Shown piece after piece: positions 41,672 to 50,525 of a DNA stretch of 64,000 nt. The DNA is from Enhydrobacter sp. (GTDB lineage Bacteria > Pseudomonadota > Alphaproteobacteria > Reyranellales > Reyranellaceae). The DNA is taken from positions 744,001 through 808,000 of the forward strand of contig CP075528.1 in assembly GCA_025808875.1 (NCBI GenBank), written 5' to 3'. Each line of letters begins with the position of its first letter. Positions within the stretch are counted from its first letter, which is position 1. The position numbers and the translations under genes were made by a program. The notes below the pieces were generated by a model, which saw nothing but the letters and a program-made list of their open reading frames with translations, made no database searches and was not told where the DNA came from.

Positions 41672-42418
41672 TCAGCGTGTCGAGGCCTTGCTGAGCGCAG
41701 CGCTGTAGATGACGGATTCGGTGGTGCCGTCGAGATCGAGCAGGGCTTCCATGGCGGGGTCGTTCGTGCCGCCGAGCATGGTGACGCCGATCCCCCGCGC
41801 CGCGCCGACGAGCGACAGGTTCTGCCCGATGTGCCCCGCCTCGACCAGCACGTAGCGGTAGCCGCGCTCGCCGTACTTGTCCTGCGTGCGGTCGAAGATT
41901 GCGGTCATGACGACCACCGCCGAGCTGCGCGCGATCCAGTCGTACCGGAACAGGTCTTTCGCGTCGTCGAGCACCTCGCCGCCGAAGACGGCCTCGAGGA
42001 CGTGCTCGCGCACGCGATAGTGATAGACGCCGCGCGCAAGCTCGCCGCCGGCGAGGTTGAGCAGGTACAGCTCGATGGGATAGCGGGCGCCACCCGACGG
42101 GTGCGCGCGACGGGAGGGCCGTGCCTCGCCCTCGCGCGGCGCCTTCCCGCCCACGATCCCGCCGCTCCACAGGAGAAGGCCGCCGATGTCGTCGAGGGAG
42201 AGCGCCGCGCCGTCGGCATGACGGCTCGCGCGCTGGCGGATGGCGTCGGACAGGCTGCAGGCGATGTCGGGACGCGGCAGCTCGACGACCTCGCATCTCA
42301 GATAGACCTTGTAGTGGATCGTCGACGCGGCCTGCGCTGCCGCCTCCGGGGACGCATGGGCGCGCCGCCCGGCGCCGTGCTCCTTCGACCGATGATGGAA
42401 CAGCCGGGAGTAGTCCAT
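41672..42418 (-). CDS. SagB/ThcOx-type FMN-dependent dehydrogenase
   Basis: A 248-aa nitroreductase-fold protein. SLSDAIRQRASRH resembles the FMN-binding RRS region, then RAHPSGGARYPIELYL, the conserved SagB segment, VLVEAGHIGQNLSLVGAARG and a C-terminal region ending SALSKASTR-like. In TOMM biosynthesis SagB oxidises azolines to azoles on the precursor peptide. Its start is 1 bp after the YcaO stop on the same strand, so the two form an operon. Its 3' end is the source of the fragments at 36.2 and 40.3 kb. Confidence 0.88.
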   Translation of the reverse strand: MDYSRLFHHRSKEHGAGRRAHASPEAAAQAASTIHYKVYLRCEVVELPRPDIACSLSDAIRQRASRHADGAALSLDDIGGLLLWSGGIVGGKAPREGEARPSRRAHPSGGARYPIELYLLNLAGGELARGVYHYRVREHVLEAVFGGEVLDDAKDLFRYDWIARSSAVVVMTAIFDRTQDKYGERGYRYVLVEAGHIGQNLSLVGAARGIGVTMLGGTNDPAMEALLDLDGTTESVIYSAALSKASTR

Positions 42419-42419
42419 G

Positions 42420-43937
42420 TCAGGGAAAGGGATGCGGGAAGACGGTGCGCCCGCCCGGCGTCAGGCCGAGCGCCGCGGGCACCGACGAGAGCCGCTCCGC
42501 CTCGAGCGGCGCCTGGTGTTCGTTGAGGTACATCGGCACGAGCTTGGGCACGCGAACCTGGACCGCGTGGTAGCCCAGCGCCTCGATGATGGGGTTCTCC
42601 ATGGTGTGGACGTAGATGCCGTAGCCCGGACCGAGGCGGCGGAATGCCTCCGTCAGCGCGTGCAGTTCCGCGCTGGGAGATCGGTGGCGCGCGAACTGCT
42701 CGGCGAAGGCTGCGAACGGCTCCAGCGGGCCGTCGAGCCAGAAGCCGAGGCGCGCGAGCCATTCCTCTCCCCGCCACAGCGTGATGCGCTCGAGCTTGCC
42801 GATCTTCGGATCGGCGAAGGGCATGTAGGTTTCGGCGGCCGGATCGACGGGCTGCGGCACCGCGGAGAGCGAGAGCGCGGGGATGGCTTCGAAGTAGGCG
42901 CGCTCGAGCGCCTGGAGCGCCGTCGCGCCGTTGCCCGCCCCCACGGTGACGATCGGGCCGTCCTTCCGCCGCGCGACCGCGATGCAGACGGCCGTCGGCA
43001 CGGGCAGGTCGGTGCGCAGGTCGAGGAAGTGCAGCTCGGTCCGATGCGCCCTGGCATACGCCACGAGCCGCTGGAACTCGGCTTCCGGAACATCCGCGAC
43101 ATCGATGCGACGAGGTGTGAGGGCGTTGAGCCAGTAGATCAGGAACGCGTCGCGCTGGACGAGCTCCTTGAGGCCCGCGAGAATCGCCTCCTCGCGGGAG
43201 AAGTGCCCCGCCATGCCGTTCGAGGTGTGCGGGTTGAGGATGGGCTCGTCCGGCGCGGCCGCCCGAAAGGGGTACTGCGCCAATTGAGCCGGGATGAAGT
43301 GCGGCTGGCCCGAGAGCAGCTCCGTGCCCGTGACCCAATGGAATGGAGTGGCGGCGCTGTAGCGAAATCCCTCGAAGCGCGCGACCTGGTCTGCCGAGAA
43401 CCGGCACAGCGTCCGCGGATCGAGGAAGCGGGTCCCGCGCCGTTCGAGCTCGGCGATCGAGGCGCGCGTGCAGGCGCCCCGGTCGACGATGGCCGCCGAG
43501 TACCGCTCCAGGAACTCGCCCAGGGCCTTCGAGATGGTTTCGTCGGCATCGCGGCCCGAGGCATGGCCGGTGACGCGCTCGCCCGTGCCGCCGGCCACGC
43601 CTCTGACGGCGACCGACAGGGTCTTCGGCATGTCGTTGCGGAAGGCCGGGCTGTCGAAGCCGGGCCGCTCGATCACGCCCTCGCGGTACAGGAAGCTGAA
43701 GATCGGCTGCCAATGCAGCGGCACGGGTGACGCGACGGGCAGCTCGACGTTCTCCAGCACGCCCCACCGCACGCCGGCTTGCGAGAGCATGAGCCGGGCG
43801 CGCTCGCGCCAGCGCCAGGGCTTCCTGAACCGCGAGGCCGGGCCCGCCAGCGAATCCGTCGCCTCCCGGAGCGTCACCGTCGAGGGAAGCGCCATGCCAC
43901 GGCGATGTCGTGTGACGCTTACTTCCTGCTCGGACAT
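42420..43937 (-). CDS. YcaO-domain cyclodehydratase (TOMM type)
   Basis: A 505-aa protein with the YcaO ATP-binding signature SKALGEFLERYS and the later acidic motifs around NPIIEALGYHAV. It ends in PHPFP, the Pro-rich C-terminus typical of azoline-forming YcaO enzymes, which convert Cys/Ser/Thr to heterocycles using ATP. There is no fused or adjacent E1-like (ocin-ThiF) partner for leader binding. The precursor is presumably the Cys-rich peptide at 34832-35101. TACACT about 16 bp before ATG 43937 on the minus strand may be the -10 box. Confidence 0.9.
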   Translation of the reverse strand: MSEQEVSVTRHRRGMALPSTVTLREATDSLAGPASRFRKPWRWRERARLMLSQAGVRWGVLENVELPVASPVPLHWQPIFSFLYREGVIERPGFDSPAFRNDMPKTLSVAVRGVAGGTGERVTGHASGRDADETISKALGEFLERYSAAIVDRGACTRASIAELERRGTRFLDPRTLCRFSADQVARFEGFRYSAATPFHWVTGTELLSGQPHFIPAQLAQYPFRAAAPDEPILNPHTSNGMAGHFSREEAILAGLKELVQRDAFLIYWLNALTPRRIDVADVPEAEFQRLVAYARAHRTELHFLDLRTDLPVPTAVCIAVARRKDGPIVTVGAGNGATALQALERAYFEAIPALSLSAVPQPVDPAAETYMPFADPKIGKLERITLWRGEEWLARLGFWLDGPLEPFAAFAEQFARHRSPSAELHALTEAFRRLGPGYGIYVHTMENPIIEALGYHAVQVRVPKLVPMYLNEHQAPLEAERLSSVPAALGLTPGGRTVFPHPFP

Positions 43938-44203
43938 ACGCTTCGTCGCGCCAGTGTACCACGCGCACGGCGCCGGGAAGCTTCACAGGCAAGCGCCGCG
44001 TCGTGAACCCGGCAGGACTCACTCCTCTTCAACCAGATGTCGTAATGACGACCATGCAGAGCGTGTGACTAAGGACGCCCTATGTGCAGGCGACGAACCG
44101 CCCACCAAGCCTAGTGGTAGAGCCGCTATGAAAACAAGCCGCCGACAGGACTGGGGCGCTCGAGTTTGGGCGGATCCAATGAGAGCGAGGCGATTGTCGT
44201 CGC
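43938..44203. other. Intergenic region, no supported gene
   Basis: Holds the upstream region of the YcaO operon and the 3' flank of the convergent-side secreted gene. No repeat or RNA gene was recognised. Confidence 0.4.
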
Positions 44204-44680
44204 CTACTTGCGACTCATCAGCGTCTTATTCTGGTACGTCGCGTACCACATCTCAACGACGAAATTCTTTTCGTCCTGAAGTGTGATAACCGCCTTCTTG
44301 ACCTTGCTGACGCTATTCGTCGAGGCAACGACAGTGAGCGTCGAACCGCTTAAGCCGTAGTAGAAGGACTTGCCGGCCTGTGTGACGATGCCGTCGACCC
44401 ACCAGTCGCCGCTGATCACGATGGCGCGCTCACCGGAGTTGAACTTGCCTGGGCGGCACTCCGCGATGTCCCAACGAACATCTGTCGGAAAGAGCGGACC
44501 GACTCCGCCGCGCTTGGTCTGCATCTTCCCCGTGTAGCTGACGCCCTTGGGGAAATTCTCGGCGCAGACCTTTGCCACCTGCTCGTCGAACGAGAGCGCG
44601 ATCTGGCTCTGCGCGTGAGCGGTCGAGACGCCGGCGAAACACGCAATCAGCATCGTAGAGACGTAGACGATGGTCCTCAT
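44204..44680 (-). CDS. Small secreted protein, family member 2
   Basis: 158 aa with signal peptide (YVSTMLIACFAGVSTAHAQ). Mature part starts VAKVCAENFPKGVSYTGKM, matching the Cys-aromatic-YxGxM pattern of the other island family members, with a second Cys in AECRPG and a beta-rich body. Unknown function. ATG 44680 lies 90 bp downstream of the small secreted gene that follows on the same strand. Confidence 0.7.
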   Translation of the reverse strand: MRTIVYVSTMLIACFAGVSTAHAQSQIALSFDEQVAKVCAENFPKGVSYTGKMQTKRGGVGPLFPTDVRWDIAECRPGKFNSGERAIVISGDWWVDGIVTQAGKSFYYGLSGSTLTVVASTNSVSKVKKAVITLQDEKNFVVEMWYATYQNKTLMSRK

Positions 44681-44769
44681 GGAACCCTACCTGTCGCGTC
44701 GCTACGAAAACAAACCACCGGTAGGAAAGAAGGCCAACGTCGCGACGTTGACCCCTATGCGAGTCCGGT

Positions 44770-44997
44770 TCACTGCCGAACTCCAGCCTCGCCGGAGACG
44801 CCGGCGGGAATTTTGCTGAACTTGAGTGTCGCGCCAGCCTCAGCACTTGCCTCGGCGTTCACAGCTTTGGCGCGCACCTCAGCCGAGGCATCTGCAGCGA
44901 CGACCGATCGGCGCTGCGACTCAGCCGCAATCCCCTGGGCGCTTGAGGCGCCGACGACGAGCATACAGAGCACGCTGACAATGATGGGAAGCCGCAT
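44770..44997 (-). CDS. Very small secreted protein, 75 aa
   Basis: Signal peptide (LPIIVSVLCMLVVGASSAQG) and a short mature part with an Ala/Glu-rich repeat-like helix (ADASAEVRAKAVNAEASAEA). GGAGG precedes ATG 44997. No family is recognised. It lies upstream of family member 2 and may be co-transcribed. Confidence 0.55.
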   Translation of the reverse strand: MRLPIIVSVLCMLVVGASSAQGIAAESQRRSVVAADASAEVRAKAVNAEASAEAGATLKFSKIPAGVSGEAGVRQ

Positions 44998-45186
44998 GGC
45001 GACCCTCCTGTAAGTTAGCCCGTGAGCCCATGCTCACGTGACTTTGGACAACCGGCGTACCGCGGTCGCCGCTCCACAAAAGCCATCCTGCCTTTCGACT
45101 TGTCCATCAGCGCTTGGCTGCAGGATCACCGAAGACGCTGCGGGGCGCCTTGCTCAACCCTGGCTCCGACGCCGCTGGCGGTCGGG

Positions 45187-45312
45187 TCAACCCCCCCCCC
45201 CCGCGGCGGCAGGGCCCATGCCCGGATTAGCAGTGCTGGAGGCAGGCGCCTGAGCGCAGCTCGCGACGCTGGCGACGATCATTGCCAGGCAAAGAATCCG
45301 TTTCACCACCAT
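45187..45312 (-). CDS. Tiny lipoprotein ending in a poly-G tract (possible phase-variable frame)
   Basis: From ATG 45312 (GGGGGAG 7 bp upstream) the frame reads VKRILCLAMIVASVASCAQA, a signal peptide with lipobox VASC, then a short Ala/Gly-rich tail. It ends where 12 G residues (C on the plus strand, 45191-45202) run into TGA, giving 41 aa. With one more G the frame would continue about 26 codons to another stop; with one fewer it would also extend. This is a plausible but unproven slippage-controlled gene, too short for standard gene finders. Confidence 0.5.
   Translation of the reverse strand: MVVKRILCLAMIVASVASCAQAPASSTANPGMGPAAAGGGG
45191..45202 (+). repeat. Homopolymeric run of 12 C (G on minus strand)
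   Basis: Twelve consecutive C, at the 3' end of the tiny lipoprotein frame. Length is liable to both replication slippage and sequencing error. Confidence 0.85.
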
Positions 45313-45750
45313 GAAGAATCTCCCCCGCCCAACACCGATCGCGTCCCATCGTCAGGCAGGCCGATTGTGGCCGTCTCGCCTTTAGATGTCTACGCGATGG
45401 TCGCGAGGGGGCAACATCGGAAGCCCGGACCCTCCCTACACCCCTCCTTACGCTCCGCCCCTAGGGTAAGGCGGGGTGAGGGTGACGGTGCGCGCCGCGA
45501 TGTTCCGCCATCTCCCCTCGAAGGCGGCCGCCCGCCCGCGCGACTTCAATCGAAATCGATACCGCCGCATGCCCAGCTCACGCTGCCTTCGACTCCACGC
45601 GCACGCGTGCACCGCGCGCGTGAGAGTCGGTCTGCGGCCTCCTGGCGGAGGCCTCGACCATCTCTGGATGAGAGCGGTGGATTTCCTCTGGATGTCCACA
45701 TCCCATACGTGCATACTGCCTGCACTTCTCTCGTCCGTCGGGGGGCGGTC
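45313..45750. other. Low-complexity intergenic stretch
   Basis: About 440 bp of GC-rich sequence. A plus-strand frame stays open through it and joins the next gene, but the translation is Pro/Arg/Ser-rich without domain features, so I treat it as noncoding. No RNA gene was recognised. Confidence 0.5.
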
Positions 45751-46212
45751 ATGCAACTGAAGCTCAAGCGTTCGCAGCGGACGGGCGGCATGCTCGGCGG
45801 CAAGGTGTTCTTCGCGCTCGACGCGCGCGCCGATCTCTCCGACGAGGAACGCGCGCTCGTTAAGAAATACGATCTCGGAAAACTCGTCGTCTACGACAGC
45901 GACGCGCGCAAGAAACACAGTGAAAGCGCGTTCGGCCACTTCGGCGATGCGGCGTCGACGCGGGGATATGACGCGGCGGCCGTCGGTTCGGGCCTGTGGA
46001 AGAACGCCCGGGGCATCGCGAGCATGGCGATGGCGGCGCTGACGCTGCGCGTCACCATCGACGGCTTGATGCAAGGCCAGCACATCGAGTGCAAGGAGCT
46101 GGTCGAGCTCATGGCAGCCGAGCGGGCCATCGTCGATGCCTGCGAGAACCTGAAGGCGTATCTCGAGACGGCGGTCACGTTCGACGGCCGGGAAGAGGTC
46201 GTTGAGTTCTAA
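45751..46212 (+). CDS. Conserved hypothetical protein preceding the coupling ATPase
   Basis: From ATG 45751 (GGGGGCGG upstream) the product is 153 aa: MQLKLKRSQRTGGMLGGKVF, then FALDARADLSDEERALVKKY, which resembles the start of small accessory proteins found with conjugation modules, and a helical C-terminus (ELVELMAAERAIVDACENLK). Its stop overlaps the TTG start of the VirD4-like gene, so they are translationally coupled. Confidence 0.65.
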   Translation: MQLKLKRSQRTGGMLGGKVFFALDARADLSDEERALVKKYDLGKLVVYDSDARKKHSESAFGHFGDAASTRGYDAAAVGSGLWKNARGIASMAMAALTLRVTIDGLMQGQHIECKELVELMAAERAIVDACENLKAYLETAVTFDGREEVVEF

Positions 46213-48295
46213 GATACCGCCGCCGCGGCCGGCCTCGGTCTTCACCCCGTTCCTCCGGCGGTTCACCGACGAGCGCGCCCGCGACCTGGACGAGACCGTC
46301 GCGCTGTACCGGGAGGTGCGGGCGGCACACGAGGCGTCCAACTACAGCCATGAGAACATCGTCTCGGTCGTGAGCGCGGTCGTCGCCGAGCGGGTCGGCG
46401 AAGCCGTCGAGCTGCCGGACTCGGTGCCGCTCGCCGAGGCGCTCGACCGGTGCCAGCAAGAGGTACTTGGCCTGGAGACGACGCTCTTCACCTTCCCGGA
46501 GATCGACTGGAGCACGGAGGTGTTGTCGCTGCGCGAGCAGGTCGACCTCAGTCGCTTCCTGCGTGCCAAGCAGCACTTCCTGGCCAACCACGAACGGGTG
46601 GTGGAGGTACTCGTCGACAGCCTGGCCGATCTGTTCGGCGGGCTGATCCGGGCGCTGCCCCGAACCGGGAAGGAGGGGGCGACTGCCCTGTTCACCGTGC
46701 CGCTGCTGTCGGTCCTGGAGGATGTCGGCAAAGCCGTGGACAGGATCGTCGGCACGGCGCACGACCGGGAGCTTGCCGAGCTGGGCCTTTGTGTCGAGCT
46801 GCGGGCCCGACTCTACGACAACGTTTGCCGCGCCTCGGGCGTCGCCCCGGACGACGACAAGTCGCGCAAGCCGCTGATCATGGCCGTCGACTCGGACCTG
46901 CCGCCGCAGGAGCTGGTCGAGACGTATCTGCGTGGAACGCCGTTTCTCGACCTCTTCCTCATGCCCGTGCCGTTCGCCCTGCCCGACGAGGTCCGCGTCG
47001 AGCACATGCACGTCGTGGCCGGCTCCGGCCACGGCAAGACGCAGCTCCTGCAGCATCTCATCGCCCACGATCTCCAGCGACCCGCTCCCCCGTCGCTGAT
47101 CGTCATCGACAGCCAGGGCGAGATGCTGCGCAAGATCCAGCGGCTCGCCGTCTTCGCCGACAACCCCGACCGGCTGGTGATCGTCGACCCGGAGCAGTAT
47201 TCCCCGGCGCTCAACATGTTCGACACGGCGAACGCGCGGGCTGCGCGCTACTCGGCCCTGCACCGCGAGCAGCTCCAGGCAGGCATCGTCGAGCTCTACA
47301 ACTACATCTTCGCCTCGATCGCCGCCGAGATGACGAGCCGGCAGAGCACGGCGTTCGCGTTCGTATCGCGGCTGATGCTGGCGATCCCCGGCGCCACCAT
47401 CCACACCCTGCGCGAACTGATGGAAGACCCCGCCTCCACCATCGAGCAGAGCCGCTTCAAGGACTACGTCCCGGCGCTGGAGCCGACCGCGCAGGCGTAT
47501 TTCCAGAACCAGTTCTTCACCAAGCGCTATGCCGACCTGCGCCAGCAGATCGCCCGGCGGCTCTACGGCGTCCTGTCGGTCCCGGCGTTCGACCGCATGT
47601 TCTCGGCCCAGGAGAACCGCCTCGACATGTTCGACGCCATGCAGTCCGGCAAGGTGGTGCTGGTCAATACCAGCAAGGCGCTCCTGAAAGCCGACGCCTC
47701 GGCGCTGTTCGGCCGCTACATGATCGCCCTCGTGATCCGCGCCGTCTACGAGCGCGTCGCGGCCAAGGACCGCCACCCCACCTACCTCGTCGTCGACGAG
47801 GCGTCGGAGTATTTCGACGACAACATCCAGCTCCTCCTCGAGCAGGCGCGGAAGTTCAACGTCGGGCTGGTGCTCGCGCACCAACACCTCGACCAGCTCT
47901 CCGTCTCGCTGCGCAGCGCCATCAGCGCCAACACGGCGATCAAGCTGGCGGGCGGCGTCAACGACCGCGATGCGCGGGCGCTCGCGCCCGGCATGCGCAC
48001 GACGGGCGAGTTCATCTCGTCCATCAGGAAGCGCCGCGCGTCGACCGAGTTCGCCTGCTACGTCCGCAACAGCACCGAGAGCGCGCTGCGGCTCGCCGTG
48101 CCGTTCGGGACGCTCGAAGGTCTGCCGCGCATGAGCGCCGAGGAGGAGCGGGTGCTGGTGGAGCGCAATCGCGGACGGTACGGCACGTGGCCCATGGAGA
48201 CGTCGTCCGCGGCGGTCCCGGTCGAGACGCCGTCATCGCCACCGGTGCCGGATGCGCCTCCTACCGAAGAGCACGCGGACGACTGGCGGTCTTAG
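46202..48295 (+). CDS. VirD4/TraD-type coupling ATPase, 697 aa
   Basis: From TTG 46202, inside the previous gene's end. The N-terminal ~265 residues are helical without obvious membrane segments. The ATPase domain has Walker A GSGHGKTQ (about 274-281), VIDSQGEML, Walker B YLVVDEASEYF and the sensor LVLAHQHLDQL. Type IV coupling proteins feed relaxosome DNA into the mating channel. The Pro-rich acidic C-terminus may contact the relaxase. Followed by a replication-relaxation protein, with which it probably forms the mobilisation unit. Confidence 0.88.
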   Translation: MSSKIPPPRPASVFTPFLRRFTDERARDLDETVALYREVRAAHEASNYSHENIVSVVSAVVAERVGEAVELPDSVPLAEALDRCQQEVLGLETTLFTFPEIDWSTEVLSLREQVDLSRFLRAKQHFLANHERVVEVLVDSLADLFGGLIRALPRTGKEGATALFTVPLLSVLEDVGKAVDRIVGTAHDRELAELGLCVELRARLYDNVCRASGVAPDDDKSRKPLIMAVDSDLPPQELVETYLRGTPFLDLFLMPVPFALPDEVRVEHMHVVAGSGHGKTQLLQHLIAHDLQRPAPPSLIVIDSQGEMLRKIQRLAVFADNPDRLVIVDPEQYSPALNMFDTANARAARYSALHREQLQAGIVELYNYIFASIAAEMTSRQSTAFAFVSRLMLAIPGATIHTLRELMEDPASTIEQSRFKDYVPALEPTAQAYFQNQFFTKRYADLRQQIARRLYGVLSVPAFDRMFSAQENRLDMFDAMQSGKVVLVNTSKALLKADASALFGRYMIALVIRAVYERVAAKDRHPTYLVVDEASEYFDDNIQLLLEQARKFNVGLVLAHQHLDQLSVSLRSAISANTAIKLAGGVNDRDARALAPGMRTTGEFISSIRKRRASTEFACYVRNSTESALRLAVPFGTLEGLPRMSAEEERVLVERNRGRYGTWPMETSSAAVPVETPSSPPVPDAPPTEEHADDWRS

Positions 48296-48393
48296 TGCAG
48301 GTGGCGCCATGTGCGCCGGCGAGGCGCGGCGCGCGACGATCACATTTTCGGTGCGGAAGGCGGGCAGCGAACGAGCGCCGCTATAGTCGCTCC

Positions 48394-49341
48394 ATGGAAG
48401 TCGAAGCCCAGCCTAAGCCGCAGAGGTTGCCGCGGTTCCGTCGGGCCGCCGTGCCGCCGGCGTTCCGGCTGACGGAGGACGACGTCCGGATCGTGCGCCT
48501 GGTGGCGCGCTATCGCTTCGTGCAGTCGACGCACATCGCGTCGCTGGTCGGACGCTCGCTCGACCGGACGAACGACCGTCTCCGGCTCCTCTTCCATGCC
48601 GGCTACCTCGACCGGCCGCGGGCGCAGCTCGACTACTACCCGAGCACGGGCTCGGCGCCGATGGTCTACGCGCTCGCGGACAAGGGCGCGCGCCTCCTGG
48701 CGCAGGACGACCCGGCGAAGGGCGGCACGGAATGGAGCCGCAGGAATCGCGAGGCTGGGCGGCCGTTCATCGAGCACCAGCTCGGGGTGATGGATTTCCA
48801 GGTGGCCTTGCAGCTCGGCGTCCAACGGCAGCCGGACCTCGAGCTCATCAGCGCCGAGGAGCTGATCGCCTCGTTTCCGAGCACGCCGTCCGCCAAACGC
48901 AATCCGTTCGCGCTGCACGCAAGGTTGCCCCAGAGCGGGTTGTTGCATGCCGTCGCGGTCATACCCGATCTGGCCTTCGGCCTCCGCTTCCGCGACGGCT
49001 CACGCCGCTGCTTCATGGTGGAAATCGATCGGGGCACGATGCCGGTCAGCCGAACTGACATTCGACAGACCAGCATCGACAGAAAACTCAGGTCGTATCT
49101 GGCGGCCTATGCGGAGCGGCAGCACGAGAAGCGCTTCGGCTGGAAGACGTTCCGCGTGCTCTTCGTTGTCCCGGACGAAGGCCGCCTGGAAGCCATGACG
49201 GAAGTCGCGAGGTCCGATTCGGCGCTGAGCGGCGTCGGCGGCTCGCTGTTCCTCTTCGCTGCGCTCGGCGCCCTCCAGAAGGTCGATCCGATTGGATGCG
49301 GATGGCGGAGCGGAGGGCGGACGGTCTGGCTGCACCGATAA
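48394..49341 (+). CDS. Replication-relaxation (ReplicRelax) family protein
   Basis: From ATG 48394 the product is 315 aa. An N-terminal winged-helix region (RLTEDDVRIVRLVARYRFVQ, SLDRTNDRLRLLFHAGYLDR) and a central segment PFIEHQLGVMDFQVAL lead to an endonuclease-like part (VAVIPDLAFGLRF, FMVEIDRGTMP) with acidic residues. Family members act as initiators or relaxases in mobilisable elements. It lies 98 bp after the coupling ATPase on the same strand. TATAGT at 48382-48387 may be a -10. Confidence 0.82.
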   Translation: MEVEAQPKPQRLPRFRRAAVPPAFRLTEDDVRIVRLVARYRFVQSTHIASLVGRSLDRTNDRLRLLFHAGYLDRPRAQLDYYPSTGSAPMVYALADKGARLLAQDDPAKGGTEWSRRNREAGRPFIEHQLGVMDFQVALQLGVQRQPDLELISAEELIASFPSTPSAKRNPFALHARLPQSGLLHAVAVIPDLAFGLRFRDGSRRCFMVEIDRGTMPVSRTDIRQTSIDRKLRSYLAAYAERQHEKRFGWKTFRVLFVVPDEGRLEAMTEVARSDSALSGVGGSLFLFAALGALQKVDPIGCGWRSGGRTVWLHR

Positions 49342-49481
49342 CGGTCAGCGGGTTTTCAGCCAGTGGGACCATGGTCTTTCCTCCTTGCCCGGCGTGGCAT
49401 CGGCCAATACCATGCAACCGTGGGGAGGGGGCATCATGGTATATGCTCGCCTGGCCGGTCGGCGCGCCGGTCACGTAAAGC

Positions 49482-49862
49482 ATGGACGTCGCGATCATCA
49501 TCCTGTGGCTCGTCCTCGCCGGCGTCGTCGGGTGGGCGGCCGGACAGAAGGGCCGCAGCGGCGGCGGGTTCTTCCTGCTGGCCTTGCTGCTCAGCCCGCT
49601 CATCGGTTTCCTGGTGCTGATCGCCGTGCCGGCGCGGGAGCGGTCGAGCGACAGCGGCTTCATCGTTTGCGGCGCGTGCCGTCGCCCCTTTAAGTCCGAC
49701 AAATGGTCGAGCTGCCCGCACTGCGGGGCAGCGCGCGAAGAGAAGTTGCCCACCGAAAAGAAGTGCCCGGCCTGCGCCGAGATGATCAAGGCCGAGGCTG
49801 TGAAGTGCCGGTATTGCGGTACTGATCTATCGGTTCAAGCACGCGATGCAGCGACAACCTGA
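49482..49862 (+). CDS. Small membrane protein with two zinc ribbons
   Basis: 126 aa: a membrane helix pair (VAIIILWLVLAGVVGWAAGQ; FFLLALLLSPLIGFLVLIAV), then CGACRRPFKS...CPHCG and CPACAEM...CRYCG, two four-Cys zinc ribbons. The soluble part is predicted cytoplasmic. Such proteins are common, mostly uncharacterised. It stands alone between the mobilisation genes and the lipoprotein pair. Confidence 0.75.
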   Translation: MDVAIIILWLVLAGVVGWAAGQKGRSGGGFFLLALLLSPLIGFLVLIAVPARERSSDSGFIVCGACRRPFKSDKWSSCPHCGAAREEKLPTEKKCPACAEMIKAEAVKCRYCGTDLSVQARDAATT

Positions 49863-49949
49863 ATCATCGTCATTGTCAGCGCCGCGATTGCGCTACAGGT
49901 CGCTCTTCCGGCGATCAGTCAAACCGTCACCGGCGACGACGCGTTCTGG

Positions 49950-49986
49950 TTGAGCGGTGACCGCGCAGTACGCAGGTTATGTAAAG
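49950..49986 (+). repeat. Upstream repeat of the lipoprotein gene pair (copy A)
   Basis: TTGAGCGGTGACCGC, then AGTACGCAGGTTATGTAAAG, is repeated at 50559-50593 with 2 bp fewer. It lies before both lipoprotein genes, showing that gene plus promoter region was duplicated. Confidence 0.85.
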
Positions 49987-50010
49987 ATCACTCTAGCTAA
50001 GGAGGTCGCC

Positions 50011-50505
50011 ATGCGCACCATCCGCAATTACGCGTTGTCTATCGTTGCGTCCGCTGCGCTCGTGCTCGGCGGCTGTGTCACGTCGCCGAGTTCGAGCGTG
50101 ACCGGCCCACAGGCGGTTGCGACCTCTGCCGTCGCGCCGACCGATCCCATCGGCGCGCTCTGCGCGAAGTACTTCGAGAACAAGACGTACGACGCCAGGC
50201 TCGACAAGGGCACCGGCACGTTGTTCATCGAGGCCGTGTACCGGAAGTGTGAGTCTGCCGGTTTCGTTAGGAGTAACCCGCAGGTGAAGCTCACGGTAGA
50301 CTGGAATCGCACCGGTAGTTTCAGCGGCCGCGAGCGTCTCGAACTCTATTTCGAGGTAGCGGTAGGTCAGCTCATCTGGATTAATCCAGGAGATGGAAAG
50401 ACGAAGAAGGCCGTCCTCACTCTGAAGTCGGATGGCACGTTCGAACAGCAATGGCACTTTACGGACGGTAGTTCTGAGAGTGCGGTCTTTCGTCCGCGGC
50501 GATAG
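50011..50505 (+). CDS. Small lipoprotein, family member 3
   Basis: From ATG 50011 with AAGGAGG 5-11 bp upstream, 164 aa. Lipobox LGGC (SIVASAALVLGGCVT), a Ser/Thr/Ala linker, then LCAKYFENKTYDARL, the family pattern, a second Cys and a beta-rich body. It is an outer- or inner-membrane lipoprotein of unknown role. The next gene is a tandem duplicate. A perfect terminator follows. Confidence 0.78.
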   Translation: MRTIRNYALSIVASAALVLGGCVTSPSSSVTGPQAVATSAVAPTDPIGALCAKYFENKTYDARLDKGTGTLFIEAVYRKCESAGFVRSNPQVKLTVDWNRTGSFSGRERLELYFEVAVGQLIWINPGDGKTKKAVLTLKSDGTFEQQWHFTDGSSESAVFRPRR

Positions 50506-50525
50506 TTGCGCGACCCGATCTATGA

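Noticed and set aside
42298..44022. 574-aa alternative-frame open reading frame across YcaO
   Set aside because: It is a shadow in another frame; composition is Arg/Gly/Ala-rich without motifs.
45022..45750. Upstream extension of the small gene before the coupling ATPase to 396 aa
   Set aside because: The added part is Pro/Arg-rich with no domain and overlaps a better-supported minus-strand lipoprotein frame; ATG 45751 has its own ribosome binding site.
46450..49341. 963-aa open frame overlapping the coupling ATPase
   Set aside because: Its first part is an out-of-frame shadow of the ATPase; only the last ~315 codons, from ATG 48394, are a real gene.
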